64,000 bases of DNA from Bradysia coprophila (GCF_014529535.1 NW_023503592.1:1487248-1551247), one strand, 5' to 3'. Positions 31,870-43,719 are shown, counted from the stretch's first letter. Notes: generated by a model not told the origin, from the sequence alone. Program-made: numbers and translations.

Positions 31870-34800
31870 CTAATATTGATAATTCAAAAAATTTCGCAGA
31901 AAAATTGGAATTTTCAACTCTTGCATAATTCTACAAAAATTGTCTTTCGCCTCCAACATGTCTTCACTTTTCGCTTTGTTGCACACATTTTCGAAGAGTC
32001 CGCTTCGGAAAGCACTTCTGCATAAACATTCTAACGGCAGCATCTCCTTCGATTCCGTCAGATAATTTATGTATTTCGGACTCAAATATTTCTTGACCAA
32101 TTTGTACTCCCTGCTATTCAGAACGTCCTCTTTCGTCATCCAGTTCCTCGCCAGTTCAATGTCCGAATTTGTTGATATTGGTGCCGGCTCATCTGTCATC
32201 AGCTCCATTTGGCTCTGCAGAATACCGCCTTCGATCTGGAAGATTTTGTTTTCGAACGATTGCTGTGAATTGAACAATATCTCACTGATGCAATATTTCA
32301 CAGTCTTATCGATGTGAATCAAGCCCAGACCACTAAAGGCTTGATAAAACGTTTTCAAACGGGACTTCAGTTCATCTTTCGGTATGTCTGGTCGGGGATA
32401 TGGGAAAAAGAGGTTCTGTCTCATCGAAATGCCGGAGTTAATGACGTTATTTCTCTTCAATATTTCGGCAACTTTTATGATTAACCGCATGTCACGATTG
32501 TAATAGATTGCATCCTCGATACAGCGACCTGTTAGATTATAATTGGGTTAATGAATGTGAATTAATAAGCTCCTGTTACGTGAGTTAAGAGGAGCCGACG
32601 CTCTTCCTTTTCCTTGGCGCACACCACACTTTACAAAAATATGACGAATTTGCAAGATGAATTTTATTATATAATCATATGTAAAATCATGAGAATTACT
32701 GGTGTGTTGCCCCGTCTAATAAAATAGCGACATGCGTGACCTCCGCAGTAGATCATTACTTTCACTTGGGGTGCAAGTCATCGCATATTATTGTAAAATC
32801 TTTTCGCAGACGTGATGCAATATTCTATTTTAAAGAGATTGAGCAGGAATTGAGGCCTTGGTTGTTGTTGTAGTAATGCGTCTCGCAATATGCCCTAATG
32901 GCAGTACTACAATAATTGGAAAGTATAGAACCCACCCCCACCGAATGTCCCTTTTACTACGTTTGGATTTTGTAGTGAATTTGTTGTAGAATGGGCAAAC
33001 AGATGGGAAGATGGGATGGAAGTGTTTAGGGTTGACTTCGATAGAGGGTGATGGCCGATGTCATTGGTGACACGAATATTCCTCTCTAACTCTCTATTTT
33101 CCTCTCTGGGAGGGTGGGTATTGTATATGAAAAGGTATCCCGCGTAGGCATGGGCGACAATGATAATGATTATCGATAATTATCGATTATCGATAATCGA
33201 TAATTATCGACTTTTTTTATCGAAAATTATCAAAAAAATATCGATAATCGATAATTATTGATATTTTGATAATTATCAAGATATCGATAATTCGATATAT
33301 CGATATTTCGGTCCGAAAATCCGATATTTATCGATATATTGCGAAATATCGGTATATTATCATGAATTTTCAGATAAATATCAAAATATCGATATTTTGA
33401 TAATTATCGAATTTCGATATTTTGATAATTATCGATAACGATATGATTAATCAATTATCGATAATTTATTTCGATTGATATTATCGATAATTTTGAACGT
33501 CTCCCATCCCTAATCCCGCGCACCAATTCTTGTAAAACTGTTATCGACCTCCTATCGATTTTACCCCAAAAAAATTAGCCGAAGTTCGAATAGCGCCTTT
33601 TGGATTTTGGTATGAACACAAATGAGTTGACTGTTGCCCCCTTGGAATCCCACACAAATGACGCCACGACATAAGAGGGCTTAGGAAAACATGATGGTTC
33701 TAACAAATTTGGGAGTAAATTTTTTTATAAAATAGCGTGACGTCACTTGTGTCTTTTTCGAACCAGTTGGAAACCCTGGATAACCAGCAGAACAGGATGA
33801 TCGGCTGGACCTAACGACTAATCGAAAATATTTCCTCTCGTCTCAATTTAACTTTTTTCCAATCCCATTGTGCGGACGATGACTACTGAACCTACCTAAT
33901 TCCTCCGACAATTTGATTTGAACCGAAATTTCCACTGTTACATCCTTCACGTATTCATGCAGACACAGCACAATGATGTTCCGTTCGACGTATTCCTCTA
34001 TCTGAAACTCCGCCATAAACTCTTCGATGATGTCCCGAAAGCAGTTCGTTTCGTTCAGATAACACGTGTGGATCCATGCCTGTAGCACCTCGAATCTGGG
34101 CAAACATTCGATCGTTTTGAAAAAGAGTAAGAAAATTTCTGGAAAATTTTCCTTCATGTTTGCCGGAACGGGCGGATAAGTGTACCGCATCAGATCGCAC
34201 AGAATTTCGATCTTTCCATCGTCGTCATTGATACCGTAACGCAACGATTTGATCAATTCCTTGAAAATATTGTTCCCGTTCTTATTGGTCAGTAACACAT
34301 CGGCGGCTCCATATTCCAGCAACCATTTTGCGATCTCTATACTGTCGTTCCGGACGGCATACTCTAAGGCCGTCTTTCCTTCCGCATCTTGGGCGTGCGT
34401 ATTGACATTGTATTGGTTAATGAGCAATTCGACCGTAAAAAAGTCATTGAACTGTGTTGCAAGCATTAACGGTGTTACCTGCGCAACGTTTGGGCGGTCA
34501 GCTAGTTCGGTGCAACAATTCAACAATTTAGAAATCCAACGAAAGTCTGTTTTGTGCATCACGGCAAAGTGTAGGATGGTGTCGCCGTCAGTCGTTTGGA
34601 GTAGAAAATCCATTTCGTTCGTCGCAAATTCCGTGAAAATATATTCGAGCATTTCGTCTCGCTGCTCGGGATGTGCCAATATACAGTGAATTAAGCTCCA
34701 ATTTTTCGCGTCTAAAGGTCTCCTTATCAGAGCCGTATCTTTAGCAAGCAAGTGCTTAACAATGTCGAGACGTCGCCGCTTGGCTGCATTAAATAAAGAA

Positions 34801-35345
34801 TTTTGAAGGGCTGACAGTTTGAGCTCCTTCTTCTTTTCGGCCATGGCTAAAAGTGTATCGACGATATTCAACGGACAATTTTTAGTTAAACACGCCGTTG
34901 GTAACGCTGCATCATCATAATCGATGTGGAAGTCTAAGCAAAGGCGTGCAATGTCGAAACTCTTACAAATAATTGCATGAACCAAAATGGATTGACCGTA
35001 CACGGTGTTACTACTGATCAGATTGGGATATTTTTGTAGCACCAACCGCACCACTTCAATTTGATCAAGGCGAATGGCCAGCAATATAACCTGTTCCGCC
35101 TCGAAGAGGGTCCAATTCCTCGGTATCACAAGTGCCAATAGTCTTGGCAAGTAACATTCCAGCAGCTGACCGACCATTTCATCATCTTCTTCTTCAAAGA
35201 ACCGTTCTTCCTCCTCTTCGGAAACACCGTTTGAGTAGTTAATGAGCAGGTCGCAACAGACCGGACACTGTCGAATCGAAATCGCAGTTTCGAGTAAGTC
35301 GACAATTAAATCATTTGTGGTCGAATAGTAGGCGCTGGATGTCAT
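31870..35345 (-). CDS. Ankyrin-repeat protein with SOCS box (ASB-like)
   Basis: Exon 1 is 35345-33896, exon 2 is 32528-31870; the join (TTAG|GTAGGT ... AACAG|GTCGC) keeps phase and replaces an early stop at 33843. Total 702 residues. About six ankyrin-like repeats are visible at residues 110-385 (YGQSILVHAII, DGDTILHFAVMH, TPLMLATQ, GKTALEYAVRNDSIEIAKWL). The C-terminus has a BC-box-like LPLECLCRSAFRSG and, after a longer than usual spacer, a Cul5-box-like LKIPIFLRNFL. ASB proteins use these to recruit elongin B/C and cullin-5 and act as substrate receptors of a ubiquitin ligase; target unknown. An acidic EEEEERFFEEEDDE loop lies near residue 40. The 1.4-kb intron holds a CGATA-rich repeat. 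ATG context and start are clear; the second exon belonging to this gene is inferred from phase and domain order. Confidence 0.7.
33152..33495. repeat. ATCGATAATTATCGATA array in the ASB intron
   Basis: About 340 bp made almost wholly of CGATAAT/ATTATCG words, with many self-complementary TATCGATA octamers. A related array is at 54517-54790. The octamer equals the Drosophila DRE core, and CGATA is the BEAF-32 word, but here it may only be a simple repeat. Confidence 0.8.
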
Positions 35346-35688
35346 AAAAATGATGAGTCCCTGGGAGTGAACAAGATAACGTTAAATTGTTATTCCACGT
35401 GCTCAGATCACGGTGGACTTGGATGGAACCTCAATGAGAATTTTTATTTTAGTTTTTATTTTAGTACATCGTTAGGGGACGTTGTGGCCAATCGGAAATC
35501 GCGTACTTGCACGCCGCATTAGAGACACCTGATCTGTGGCTTATGAATATCAGTTTCAGTACCTTGTAATGCGGACATATACGGACGTGTGAATAGAATG
35601 GCTTTGGCCCCGTTTAAAAGCTTTTAATTTCCGAAAAACTTTGGTTTTTAGTCCACTATACTCATTGATAGATCGATGAGGAACATTG
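35346..35688. other. Upstream region of the ASB-like gene
   Basis: Non-coding. No TATA box is obvious on the minus strand within 150 bp of the ATG. Confidence 0.3.
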
Positions 35689-35808
35689 AAGCCTGTTCAT
35701 AAATGACGTCCGCGGTTAGGTGGGAGGGGGCTCAAGAAAACGTCAAATTTGACTCTTTACGTGACAAGGCGGTCTAAAACCGACCAAAAGTCATTTATGA
35801 ACGTCCTC
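35689..35808. mobile_element. MITE with GTTCATAAATGACG ends
   Basis: GTTCATAAATGACGTCCGCG on the left pairs with AAAAGTCATTTATGAACG on the right. TTG flanks both sides (35686-35688 and 35809-35811). It resembles the element at 55011-55178 in ends and in an internal GACCGACCAAAAGT. Confidence 0.65.
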
Positions 35809-36158
35809 TTGACGTAGAAGTTGGTCTTTTTCGGAAGTTATTTGAACGAAAAGCCTTTCTTTTTCACAGTAAACCTTTTCGCACTTAGTTCCCACCTGTG
35901 AGATACATTAAAAATTCACTTGAAAATTAACGGTGCTTTGATAGGGTTGATCTCGCTACAGTTTTTCAAGCGTAGGTTCTAGCGATGCTACAGTGGTGCT
36001 ATGCTGAAAAAGTGAATATAGCCAATCTGATGTCTGTATCTTCAGCTGAACACACTTGGAACCCGAAATCATGTGAACCGGTATTCAGGGAAATGCCTAC
36101 CAAGCAAGGCTGCACAGTTTGTGTCGAAATCATGCAGCAGTGGAGTCCTATAACTTAC

Positions 36159-37051
36159 AGAATCGGAATTTAGAGCAAGTACTTGGTCCCTGAAGTCTAG
36201 AAGAAAAAGACCTCTACAGTTACAGGCAAAAACCGTCATCTATCCGGCCGAGTTTAGGTTTAGCAAGACTCAAAACAAACATATTTTGAGGATTCGTCCT
36301 CTATAAACATAGATTCCTTGATAACTCTTTTGTAAAGATCATTATTACGGCGACCAATTAATGGAAAATTGATTTTTTTTTATTTCAGAATGGATTAACC
36401 TAAGAGATGTATCACAATCAATTATTGATTGAAAAATGATGAAAAATCAAATTTCCATCGAATGTAAAATAGCGCCGAATAAACCTGGCGTGGCATTTCC
36501 CCCAGCGATTCAGAGTCACTTAAGAACCCGTTCAGGAACTAAAAATTACCCAAAGAGAAGATTTTGACATATTTTATATGAAAGAAGTGTCAAAATCCTC
36601 ACCAGTGAAACTTAACGAAGAGTTTCTGAGCTCTAATAGACGGTGCATGTTATAGACGTTGTTTGAGTACCAAGTTATTGGAGTAAGACCAACAGAAAGA
36701 ACAATACTGAGAACACCATAAAATCGCTCTCTTGAAGTCACTCTCTTCGTTCAAATTATGTAAAAAATTCACTCGATCTATAATTAGTCTAGACAAGAAT
36801 TACTTGGCACTCTCTTACATACTCTATCGTTAATACCAAACCAAAAACTTAATCCAGCCCACCGTTCAATGTATATTAGTGTAACACTCACTTGATGACA
36901 GTTTCGATTACACAATTTCTCTACAATCGTTTCCAGATCCAATCCTTCAATGTCGCTAAATTCTGGAATATAACACAATCAGCAGAAATTTATGCAGTTA
37001 AATTCATGCGATTTTTTCACCTGCATCACCCACGATTTTTCGTTTATCCAT
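36159..37051 (-). CDS. Weak candidate gene with very short exons (incomplete)
   Basis: Minus strand: exon 37051-37021 (ATG, encodes MDKRKIVGDA plus one base), exon 36962-36892 (encodes EFSDIEGLDLETIVEKLC and following) and a possible exon 36189-36159 (GPSTCSKFRF). Acceptors (TTATATTCCAG, TTCTTCTAGACTTCAG) and donors (GTGAAA, GTGAGT, GTAAGT) are good and phases agree. The 3' end was not found. Without a stop or a known domain this remains a guess. Confidence 0.3.
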
Positions 37052-37581
37052 GATTATGGATGGAACTTCTTTTTTACAGAAATAAATACGAATCTCTCTC
37101 TCTCTTGATGTTCTTGATTTTATACTTAAAATAATTGTCGTTGTGACATTATAAAATAGTATGTACCGGTTGAACTAACCCGACGACTAACGAAACTGAT
37201 TGAATTTTCTCATCGTTACTTATTTCGCGATTTTTCTCTCACTATTTTCGAACTCTGGCTACTAATAATAATTAGTAAACAAACAAAAGATGTATAGCGT
37301 GCGTTGTGTCGAACATAAAACACTTTGTACAAATGCGAACGCAAGAAGAAAATTAATTTGCTCTGAATTTAAAAATGTGGATATGTGTTTACGGTTAGCA
37401 AAAGTAACTTTTTGTCAACGAAACTTTACTTGGTATTTCAAATTACGCCTTCAAAATCACTCTACATTCCAAATTTACATCCCAACAAAAATCTCTTCGA
37501 GAAAAGTGTGACGCAGTCTTTGAAGTACAATTTCTAAAATAAATGATATCGCTAGCTAGCTTTCAGCTTCGTTACGCAAAA
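37052..37581. other. No gene seen
   Basis: Non-coding. A short CT repeat (CTCTCTCTCTC) is at about 37096-37108. Open frame 37290-37511 has no recognisable features. Confidence 0.3.
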
Positions 37582-37887
37582 ATTAAATTTTACACCCAAT
37601 TTTAGTTCAAACAAGCTGGATTAGTTTTTCTCATCATCTGCCAAATAATTTTTACCAAAAAAAATTTGACTGGAAACAACCAAAATTTTACCAAAATAAT
37701 CTGGGTCGCATGTGGCAGATAAATTTTCTTGCTGGTCTGTTCCTGAACATTCGCCACTTTGCGACGCAGAATCTTTTGGTAAAATTTTGGTTGTTTCCAG
37801 TCAATTTTTTTTGGTAAAAATTATTTGGCAGATGATGAGAAAAACTAAGCCAGCTTGTTTGAACTAAAATTGGGTGTAAAATTTAAT
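37582..37887. repeat. Long fold-back element, arms about 115 bp
   Basis: ATTAAATTTTACACCCAATT at 37582 and its reverse complement ending at 37887 start arms that continue through CATCATCTGCCAAATAATTT and GGAAACAACCAAAATTTTAC with few mismatches. The loop has about 80 bp of unrelated sequence. No open frame. It abuts the 18-bp tandem repeat that follows. Confidence 0.75.
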
Positions 37888-38056
37888 CTGACGAAAATCG
37901 AAAATTTGACGAAATTCGAAAATTTGACGAAATTCGAAAATTTGACAAAAATCGAAAATTTGACGAAAATCGAAAATTTGACGAAAATCGAAAATTTGAC
38001 GAAATTCGAAATTTGAAGAAATTCGAAATTTGAAGAAAATTGAAAATTTGACGAAG
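37888..38056 (+). repeat. Tandem repeat, unit GACGAAAATCGAAAATTT
   Basis: About nine copies of an 18-bp unit with variants (AATTCG for AATCG; GAAG for GACG near the end). It starts exactly where the fold-back element ends, so that element's edge may have seeded it. The apparent repeat protein in the antisense frame is an artefact. Confidence 0.8.
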
Positions 38057-39491
38057 AAAGTAATTCTCTATCTGCCACCATTCAAGAAATATCTCCAAAA
38101 CCCCGATTGACCCACCCATTTCCAACTTTCGACATTTTTCACATATGCCCCTCTGTTCTACTCGTAAAACTCTGAGACTTTGCCAAAGAAAGTAACTAAC
38201 TCTCTATCTTTCATAACCCAAAAAATATTAGTCCTATCATCCTACGCTCGAGTAGCTCAAAATTTGGTCACTGTAATCACTCTAGCTCGAACGAATCTGA
38301 CCCGATTTTTTTGTTCGAATCGTGTTACGAATACCTTTCATTTGATGGGTCGCACGCCTCTGTAGGTTTCAATACAGCTAAGCTACAGCCGAAAACGCGT
38401 TCCCGACCCTCGAAAACCACACTCAGAAACCACTTCGAGGCCAATAAAACAAAATTCTGGTTTTTCCTTGGGTAGTGGCGTATCACATTTTCATTTTTAT
38501 GCCCACCCTGAGGTTCCTGCAAAATTTCATGGAGATTGGCTGACTAGTTTCCGAGATCGACCGTCGATAGATAGACAGATAGACAGATAGATAGAAACAT
38601 ACAGAGTAAGTTGAAAGATTTTGATTGTTTGGAAAACGTTAATTTGGTGCATTTTCTATCAAAATGACCAACTTCAAAACGATGTATCTCCGGTAATTTT
38701 AAAGCTACATAGTCGAGTGATAGCTCGTTTTGCTCGTATTTGAAGCGCGAATAAGATAGAATAGGATTTGTGGTGATACAGGCCAAAGGAAAGAAACTTA
38801 AATTCTCGCCTATATATAGTTGCCGCGTCTCAAAAAAATTTCTTCGTTCTTTTTTTGGAAGTTAGACTGCGTCAAGACGCTCCGGACATGATCTTAACAC
38901 TCCGAATTTCGCACATTTGAAGACTTTCCTCATATCTACTGTAATAGTCCTTTGCTAAAGCGTTACGATAAAAATACCGAAGAGGTTTCGCAGATCACTG
39001 GGGCCGTTATGGCAAAAATCCGCTGAACTTTCCTGTAATTTGCATACCAAATTGTAGCGCGTTCAGTTGCCATGATGACGTCAGTGGTAATGAAAAGTAA
39101 TTTCACCGGAACGAAAAGGGAAAGAAGATGTGAGAGAAAAAATTGTTGTATTAGCTCTCCATCTGGTGAAAGACTCTGACGTTTTTTGGTCCTCCTGAGT
39201 GAAAAATCACTATTCCTGCCTTGGGACAAAATTACCGATTTTTTTTTTCGTATAATTTGATCCCTCTGCCTGAAATAGTCATTTACGTCGCGTCACAAGG
39301 ACTGAAGTCCGAAACTACTTTTCCGTGTGACGTATCTGGTGTAGACGGTGAATTTTAGGCAATTTCTCGAGTGACCATTGACCATATTAACTCATTACGT
39401 ACAAGACGGTGCTAAATAAAAATTTTGATTTTTTCATGCCTTGGGCATAAATTTCGGAATTTTTCTCGTAATTTAGGCACTCAGCATGAAA
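38057..39491. other. No gene seen; dispersed repeats
   Basis: A short GATA/GACA tract (about 38566-38595) precedes a segment at 38712-38860 related to 4930-5070. Motifs of the region near 39240-39300 recur at 39480-39620. No coding evidence. Confidence 0.4.
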
Positions 39492-39617
39492 AGTTATTTT
39501 CGGATCTGTTGTGGACGGTATATTTTAGGCACTTTCGCTTGCCGCCCTCACTTCGTTCGGGATACAACTCGCAAAATTACCTAAAATATACCGTCCACAA
39601 CAGATACGTAAATAACT
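39492..39617. repeat. Inverted repeat with GGACGGTATATTTTAGG arms
   Basis: GTTATTTTCGGATCTGTTGT, then GGACGGTATATTTTAGG, face CCTAAAATATACCGTCC and ACAACAGATACGTAAATAAC. The loop (TTGCCGCCCTCACTTCGTTC) is GC-rich. A hairpin of about 40-bp arms; likely a MITE. Confidence 0.65.
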
Positions 39618-40532
39618 AGTCTGCTTGTCCGATTCCAACGATTTTTTCTTTGAAAGGTATATTTGGGTCGGTCGTTCCTGAATTGAAGCCGAATCAGTGT
39701 TTTAAGATTTTTCAAAGATGTATGCAAAAGAGCACAAATAAATCAACCGTAAAACAACAGATAAGTACTGATGATACCAAACCTAGGACAAAAAAGTTTA
39801 TTAAAATCGGGCCAGTGTGGTCGTGTTTTTGGGCACTAGAAGTGGAATGTCACTAGTGTTTTTTGCATGTAAATTTTCGATTTTCCAAATTTTTGTTTTT
39901 TGGACCATTTTTGGACACACGCCCCTGAGCGTTTTCTCTCCCTAACATTTGGTCTAAATAAATTACGGGTCTCATTTTTCCAATGCTCATATCTAAGTGT
40001 TAATGAATTTTAAACCCAATAAGACCTTATTTGCCCCGAAAGTTTATGCAATTACCTTTCTGATTACATCCCAATCACGACCGGTATTCGAACACTTCCC
40101 ATTAGCCACACAAGTAAATATCGAGGTTTTTTTTAAAGTGGCCAATAGTGAAGAATACGTGTCGAGGCACTTACAAAAAAGTCAGGTCAGGTCAGCGGTA
40201 GATCGGGCCAGACTTTATCAGGACAGGTTAAAATGGTTGAATTGGAGTGAGAGAGGGAGATATTAGCAAAGAAATTGTAAAGCAGCGACTGATTTATCGA
40301 TAATGTTTCGAAGAGTGTCGTTGCACTTGTTTCCTTGACAAGTCTGCTAGACTGAATGGTGGAGGTGAACTTATTTACAAAGTGGATGTGCCACAAACAA
40401 ACTGACAACAAAACTGTTTTGTTTCTCCGAAATTTATTTGACCATAACGAACATCACATCATCCATTATTCAGAATTCATTCGATTCAATGAAAAGTTAG
40501 AATTTTTTTTCCACAATCTCAACATCGCCTTT
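39618..40532. other. No gene seen
   Basis: 3' flank of the MYND gene. Short GGTCAGGTCAGG words at about 40183-40196 belong to the same style of repeat as at 60850-61030. Nothing coding is recognised. Confidence 0.35.
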
Positions 40533-41564
40533 CTACGATCGACTATCCAGTTCGACCATTTCTTTGATCACCTTAATTGCATCAGACGTCTCCTCATACG
40601 CCTCGTAATAGTGTTGAACGGTTACCTGGGCATGATCTTCACTTGCTTCACTGTACTGACACGCTGGCGTTGCGTCCAAATAGTCTTTCGGATCGATGAG
40701 ACCGGGCCAAATGTACTTATTCCCCGTCTGTACGAAGTCGAACAGCTGCTTCATCTGCTTGAGTAACGTTTCGATCAAAGGATTCAGATTTTTACTGATG
40801 AACAGATCCTTTCGCTTCGAGACAATGGTGCCGTCGATAGCTTCTTTGCGGATGCGATCGGTCAGTTCCATAGGAAGCGGCACTTGGTCGTACATGAAGA
40901 GCGAATATTGCAGTGTTCGCACGTCCCGTAAAAATTTTATTTTGATCAGCATCAATGCTACAGCAAATTCCATGTGAGCCAATCGTCCTGTAAATACATC
41001 AACCGGTTCCGAAACGTCGGCATCTGTGACATCGAGAAATGGTTGATCCATGTCTTCCCAATCGTAGTCATCGCTTGCACCGGTAGTTGTGTGCCATTTC
41101 ATGAAATCGTAACACTCCTGATCGTTTCCCAGTCGTATGAATAGTGCTGGAACCGTGAATCGAAGCCGCAAATTGTCTTTGCGACACAAGCGCAACATTT
41201 CCAGTGCATGATTCAGTGCAGCTTTGACAGCATCGTAAGTCTTGATTTCTATCAAATATTCGACGAGAAGATATCTTGTTCGCATGTAGTTACGTGTGTC
41301 CAAGATGTCCCAAAAACGTCCCACTCCCGTTTCGAACACATTCGCCGGTAACATGAAACTTGGTGGTTCTGCACGCAAAAACCTCTCAGCCAATTGATGG
41401 ACGATTCTGGCATTCTTTACTTTATCGCACGCCACTTCGTGAGTTATTCTATCAGCGGTCTGATGTTCTCTACAACAATATAGCATCACCATACAACCCT
41501 GACATCTTCGAAGATTTTCCGATTTTCGGCAAATTGGACAAAAGTTTGATCGCAAGGCACTCAT
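40533..41564 (-). CDS. MYND zinc-finger protein
   Basis: A single exon on the minus strand. I take the ATG at 41564 (MSALRSNFCPICRK), giving 343 residues; the frame is open a further 48 codons upstream but without family-like sequence. Residues about 9-47 form a MYND finger: CPIC, CQGC, YCCREHQ, then H and C. The sixth zinc ligand, usually Cys in YCxxxCQ, is His here. The rest is helical (LLVEYLIEIKTYDAVKAALN), consistent with a tetratricopeptide-like domain as in many insect MYND proteins. MYND fingers bind proline-rich peptides; no SET domain is present, so methyltransferase activity is not expected. The partner is unknown. Confidence 0.75.
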   Translation of the reverse strand: MSALRSNFCPICRKSENLRRCQGCMVMLYCCREHQTADRITHEVACDKVKNARIVHQLAERFLRAEPPSFMLPANVFETGVGRFWDILDTRNYMRTRYLLVEYLIEIKTYDAVKAALNHALEMLRLCRKDNLRLRFTVPALFIRLGNDQECYDFMKWHTTTGASDDYDWEDMDQPFLDVTDADVSEPVDVFTGRLAHMEFAVALMLIKIKFLRDVRTLQYSLFMYDQVPLPMELTDRIRKEAIDGTIVSKRKDLFISKNLNPLIETLLKQMKQLFDFVQTGNKYIWPGLIDPKDYLDATPACQYSEASEDHAQVTVQHYYEAYEETSDAIKVIKEMVELDSRS

Positions 41565-41805
41565 TATGCTGCGTAAAATGCTTACTCTTGGTTCTTTTTT
41601 TTTTCGTTTACTTCGCTTTGCAATAAACGTCAAATATGCATCCGTTTGACGTTGGTAACTGGTGACGTGGCATGTAATAGTTGTTACAGAAAGTTGGTAT
41701 GATTGCAAAAATGAAAATTATGGATAATGTGGCGTGGCGACTGGGACATATCGCCATGTCATCATCTCACTGCTATAGATGGATGAGAGATATGAACAAT
41801 ATTGG

Positions 41806-43637
41806 GTCTCTTCTTCTTCTTCTTTTTCAGCCTTTTTCTATCCACTGCTGGATGTAGGCCTCTCCAACTTCTTTCCATTTCGTACGATCCATTGCCATTT
41901 GCTGCCAGTTTGTACCTGCAATATTCTTAATTCCGTTTGTCCATCTCTCTGGTGGTCTACCTATAGCTCGTCTTTTATATGGTCGCCAGTTCATGATCTT
42001 TTTGGTCCAACGTTCGTCTGTCCTTCTTGCAATATGTCTCGCCCAGCTCCATTTCAGAGATGCTATGCTTTCCATGACATCAACGACCCTGGTTTGTTGT
42101 CGAATCCATTGATTCGTCATTCTGTCTCTGAGTGTTATTCCAAGCATACCCCGTTCCATGGCTCTTTGTGTCACTCTCAATTTATCTTCGGATGCTTTGA
42201 TTAAAGTTACAGTGTCACCAATTTTGATTTCTCTATCGTCCCCGATGATGTTGGTCATGACTTTTGTTTTCGATAAGTTCATCTTGAGGCCAACTTTGCT
42301 TGCCTCTTCACTTAACTGTTGTAGCATAAGCTGAGCCTCAGGTACTCTCCATTTATCTTTATTCCCATTTTACTGCAGTTTAACTTCCTAAAAACACTCT
42401 GCAGAATCGCCGTGAATAAGTTGGGTGAAATGGTGTCACCCTGCCTTACTCCTCGGCCGATTCTGAATTTCTCCGTGCTCTTATGAAGCTTTATACATGA
42501 AGTAGCATTTTTGTACACATATCGAATTGTGTTGGAGTACCTTGAGTCTACTCTACATTCGTCTAATGTGTCCAATATCGAACATGTTTCCACTGAGCTT
42601 TTTCGAAGTCTATGAATAGCAAGACTATGTCGATGTTGTATTCGCGACACTTCTCAATAAGCGTTCTCATCACCTGCAAATGGTCGTTTGTGCTGAAACC
42701 AGATCTGAAAGCAGCTTGTTCAACAGGTTGGTAGAAGTCGAACTTGTTAGTGTTCCTCTTCGTAATGATTTTCATAAACCACTTGTAGAGTGTTGACAAT
42801 AGGCTTATGGGTCGGTAATTTTCCAGCTTTGTTATGTCTCCTTTTTTATGCAGCAATGTAATTACCGCATTTTCCCAGGCTTCTGGTACTTCTTCCCATT
42901 GGAGACATTGATTAAACAAAGCCGTGATTGCCTTTAATAAGGAGTCTCCACCTAGTTTAATGGCTTCCACTGGAACACCATCTTCTCCGGGGGACTTTTT
43001 GTTTTTCATCTCGGCTACTGCGGCCTTGACTTCATCAAGTTATGTCGGGCATATCCTCCGATCCCACGTTTCTTATTATTGGTCTATCTTCGGTTTCTTC
43101 CGTTGGGCTCTGTCTTGCTGAAGAAAACAAATTCTCATAAAATTCTGTTGCAATGTTTAATATCGCATTTCGATCCGTTTGGATCGTTCCTGTTTTGTCT
43201 CGTAATTTGAAGATTTCTTTTTTGGCGTTTGTCATTTTTCTCCGTAGGACTGTCATATTGCAGTTAGCTTCAATTATGTTTTGAGCCAATTGGACATTAT
43301 ATTTTCTTTCATCTGATCTCCTTGCTTTGTTGATACTTTTAGACAAGTTCCGGTATTCCACTCGTCCTCCGTTTTTTACCAACTCTGCTCTGCTTCCGAT
43401 CAGGTCTAATGTTTCTCTGCTGAGTTTTGATTCTTTCCCTTGGACGGATTTGCATTTGGATTTCATGAAACCCATTATTGTATCGACGATTTTGGTATTC
43501 AATTCGTCCAATGTTTCACATTGATTGTTGACGTTATCTAATTCGGCTGTCATTTTCGTAGCAAATTCTTCATTTTGTGTGTAAAGCCGTTGTACGTCAA
43601 TCCTTTCACTTTTTTGAACTAGTTGTGATCTTTGAAC
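41806..43637 (-). mobile_element. RTE-type retrotransposon copy 4, internally deleted
   Basis: Minus-strand frames 43553-43035, 43009-42563, 42650-42312 and 42327-41827 are pieces of one RTE ORF from the linker after the endonuclease to the C-terminus; the (AAG)n tail is at 41806-41826. Compared with copy 2 it lacks about 213 bp at 42208, 52 bp at 42337 (which removes the FADD catalytic motif) and 7 bp at 42594, with further small gaps at 43038 and 43362. Homology ends at 43637 within the 5' part. Inactive. Confidence 0.9.
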
Positions 43638-43656
43638 TTTTCAACTACATATGTAA

Positions 43657-43719
43657 GCCGGTCACACTTTGCCAGACTTCCCTCCCCCCTCTCGTGCAGA
43701 CGTCCTTTATGGATGGTCT
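43657..43719. mobile_element. Half copy of the 10.9-kb MITE family
   Basis: GGTCACACTTTGCC, a CCCTCCCCCC run and GACGTCCTTTATGGATGG match the right half of the element at 10941-11095. The left half is absent; RTE copy 4 ends just before it. Confidence 0.6.

Noticed and set aside
33955-34689. Open frames overlapping the ASB gene
   Set aside because: They are out-of-frame shadows of the ankyrin exon.
37845-38125. Repeat protein with FVKFSIFVKFS pattern
   Set aside because: It is the antisense translation of the 18-bp tandem repeat.
41565-41708. 48-codon N-terminal extension of the MYND protein
   Set aside because: The extension has no family-like sequence and begins without ATG; the ATG at 41564 sits just before the zinc finger.
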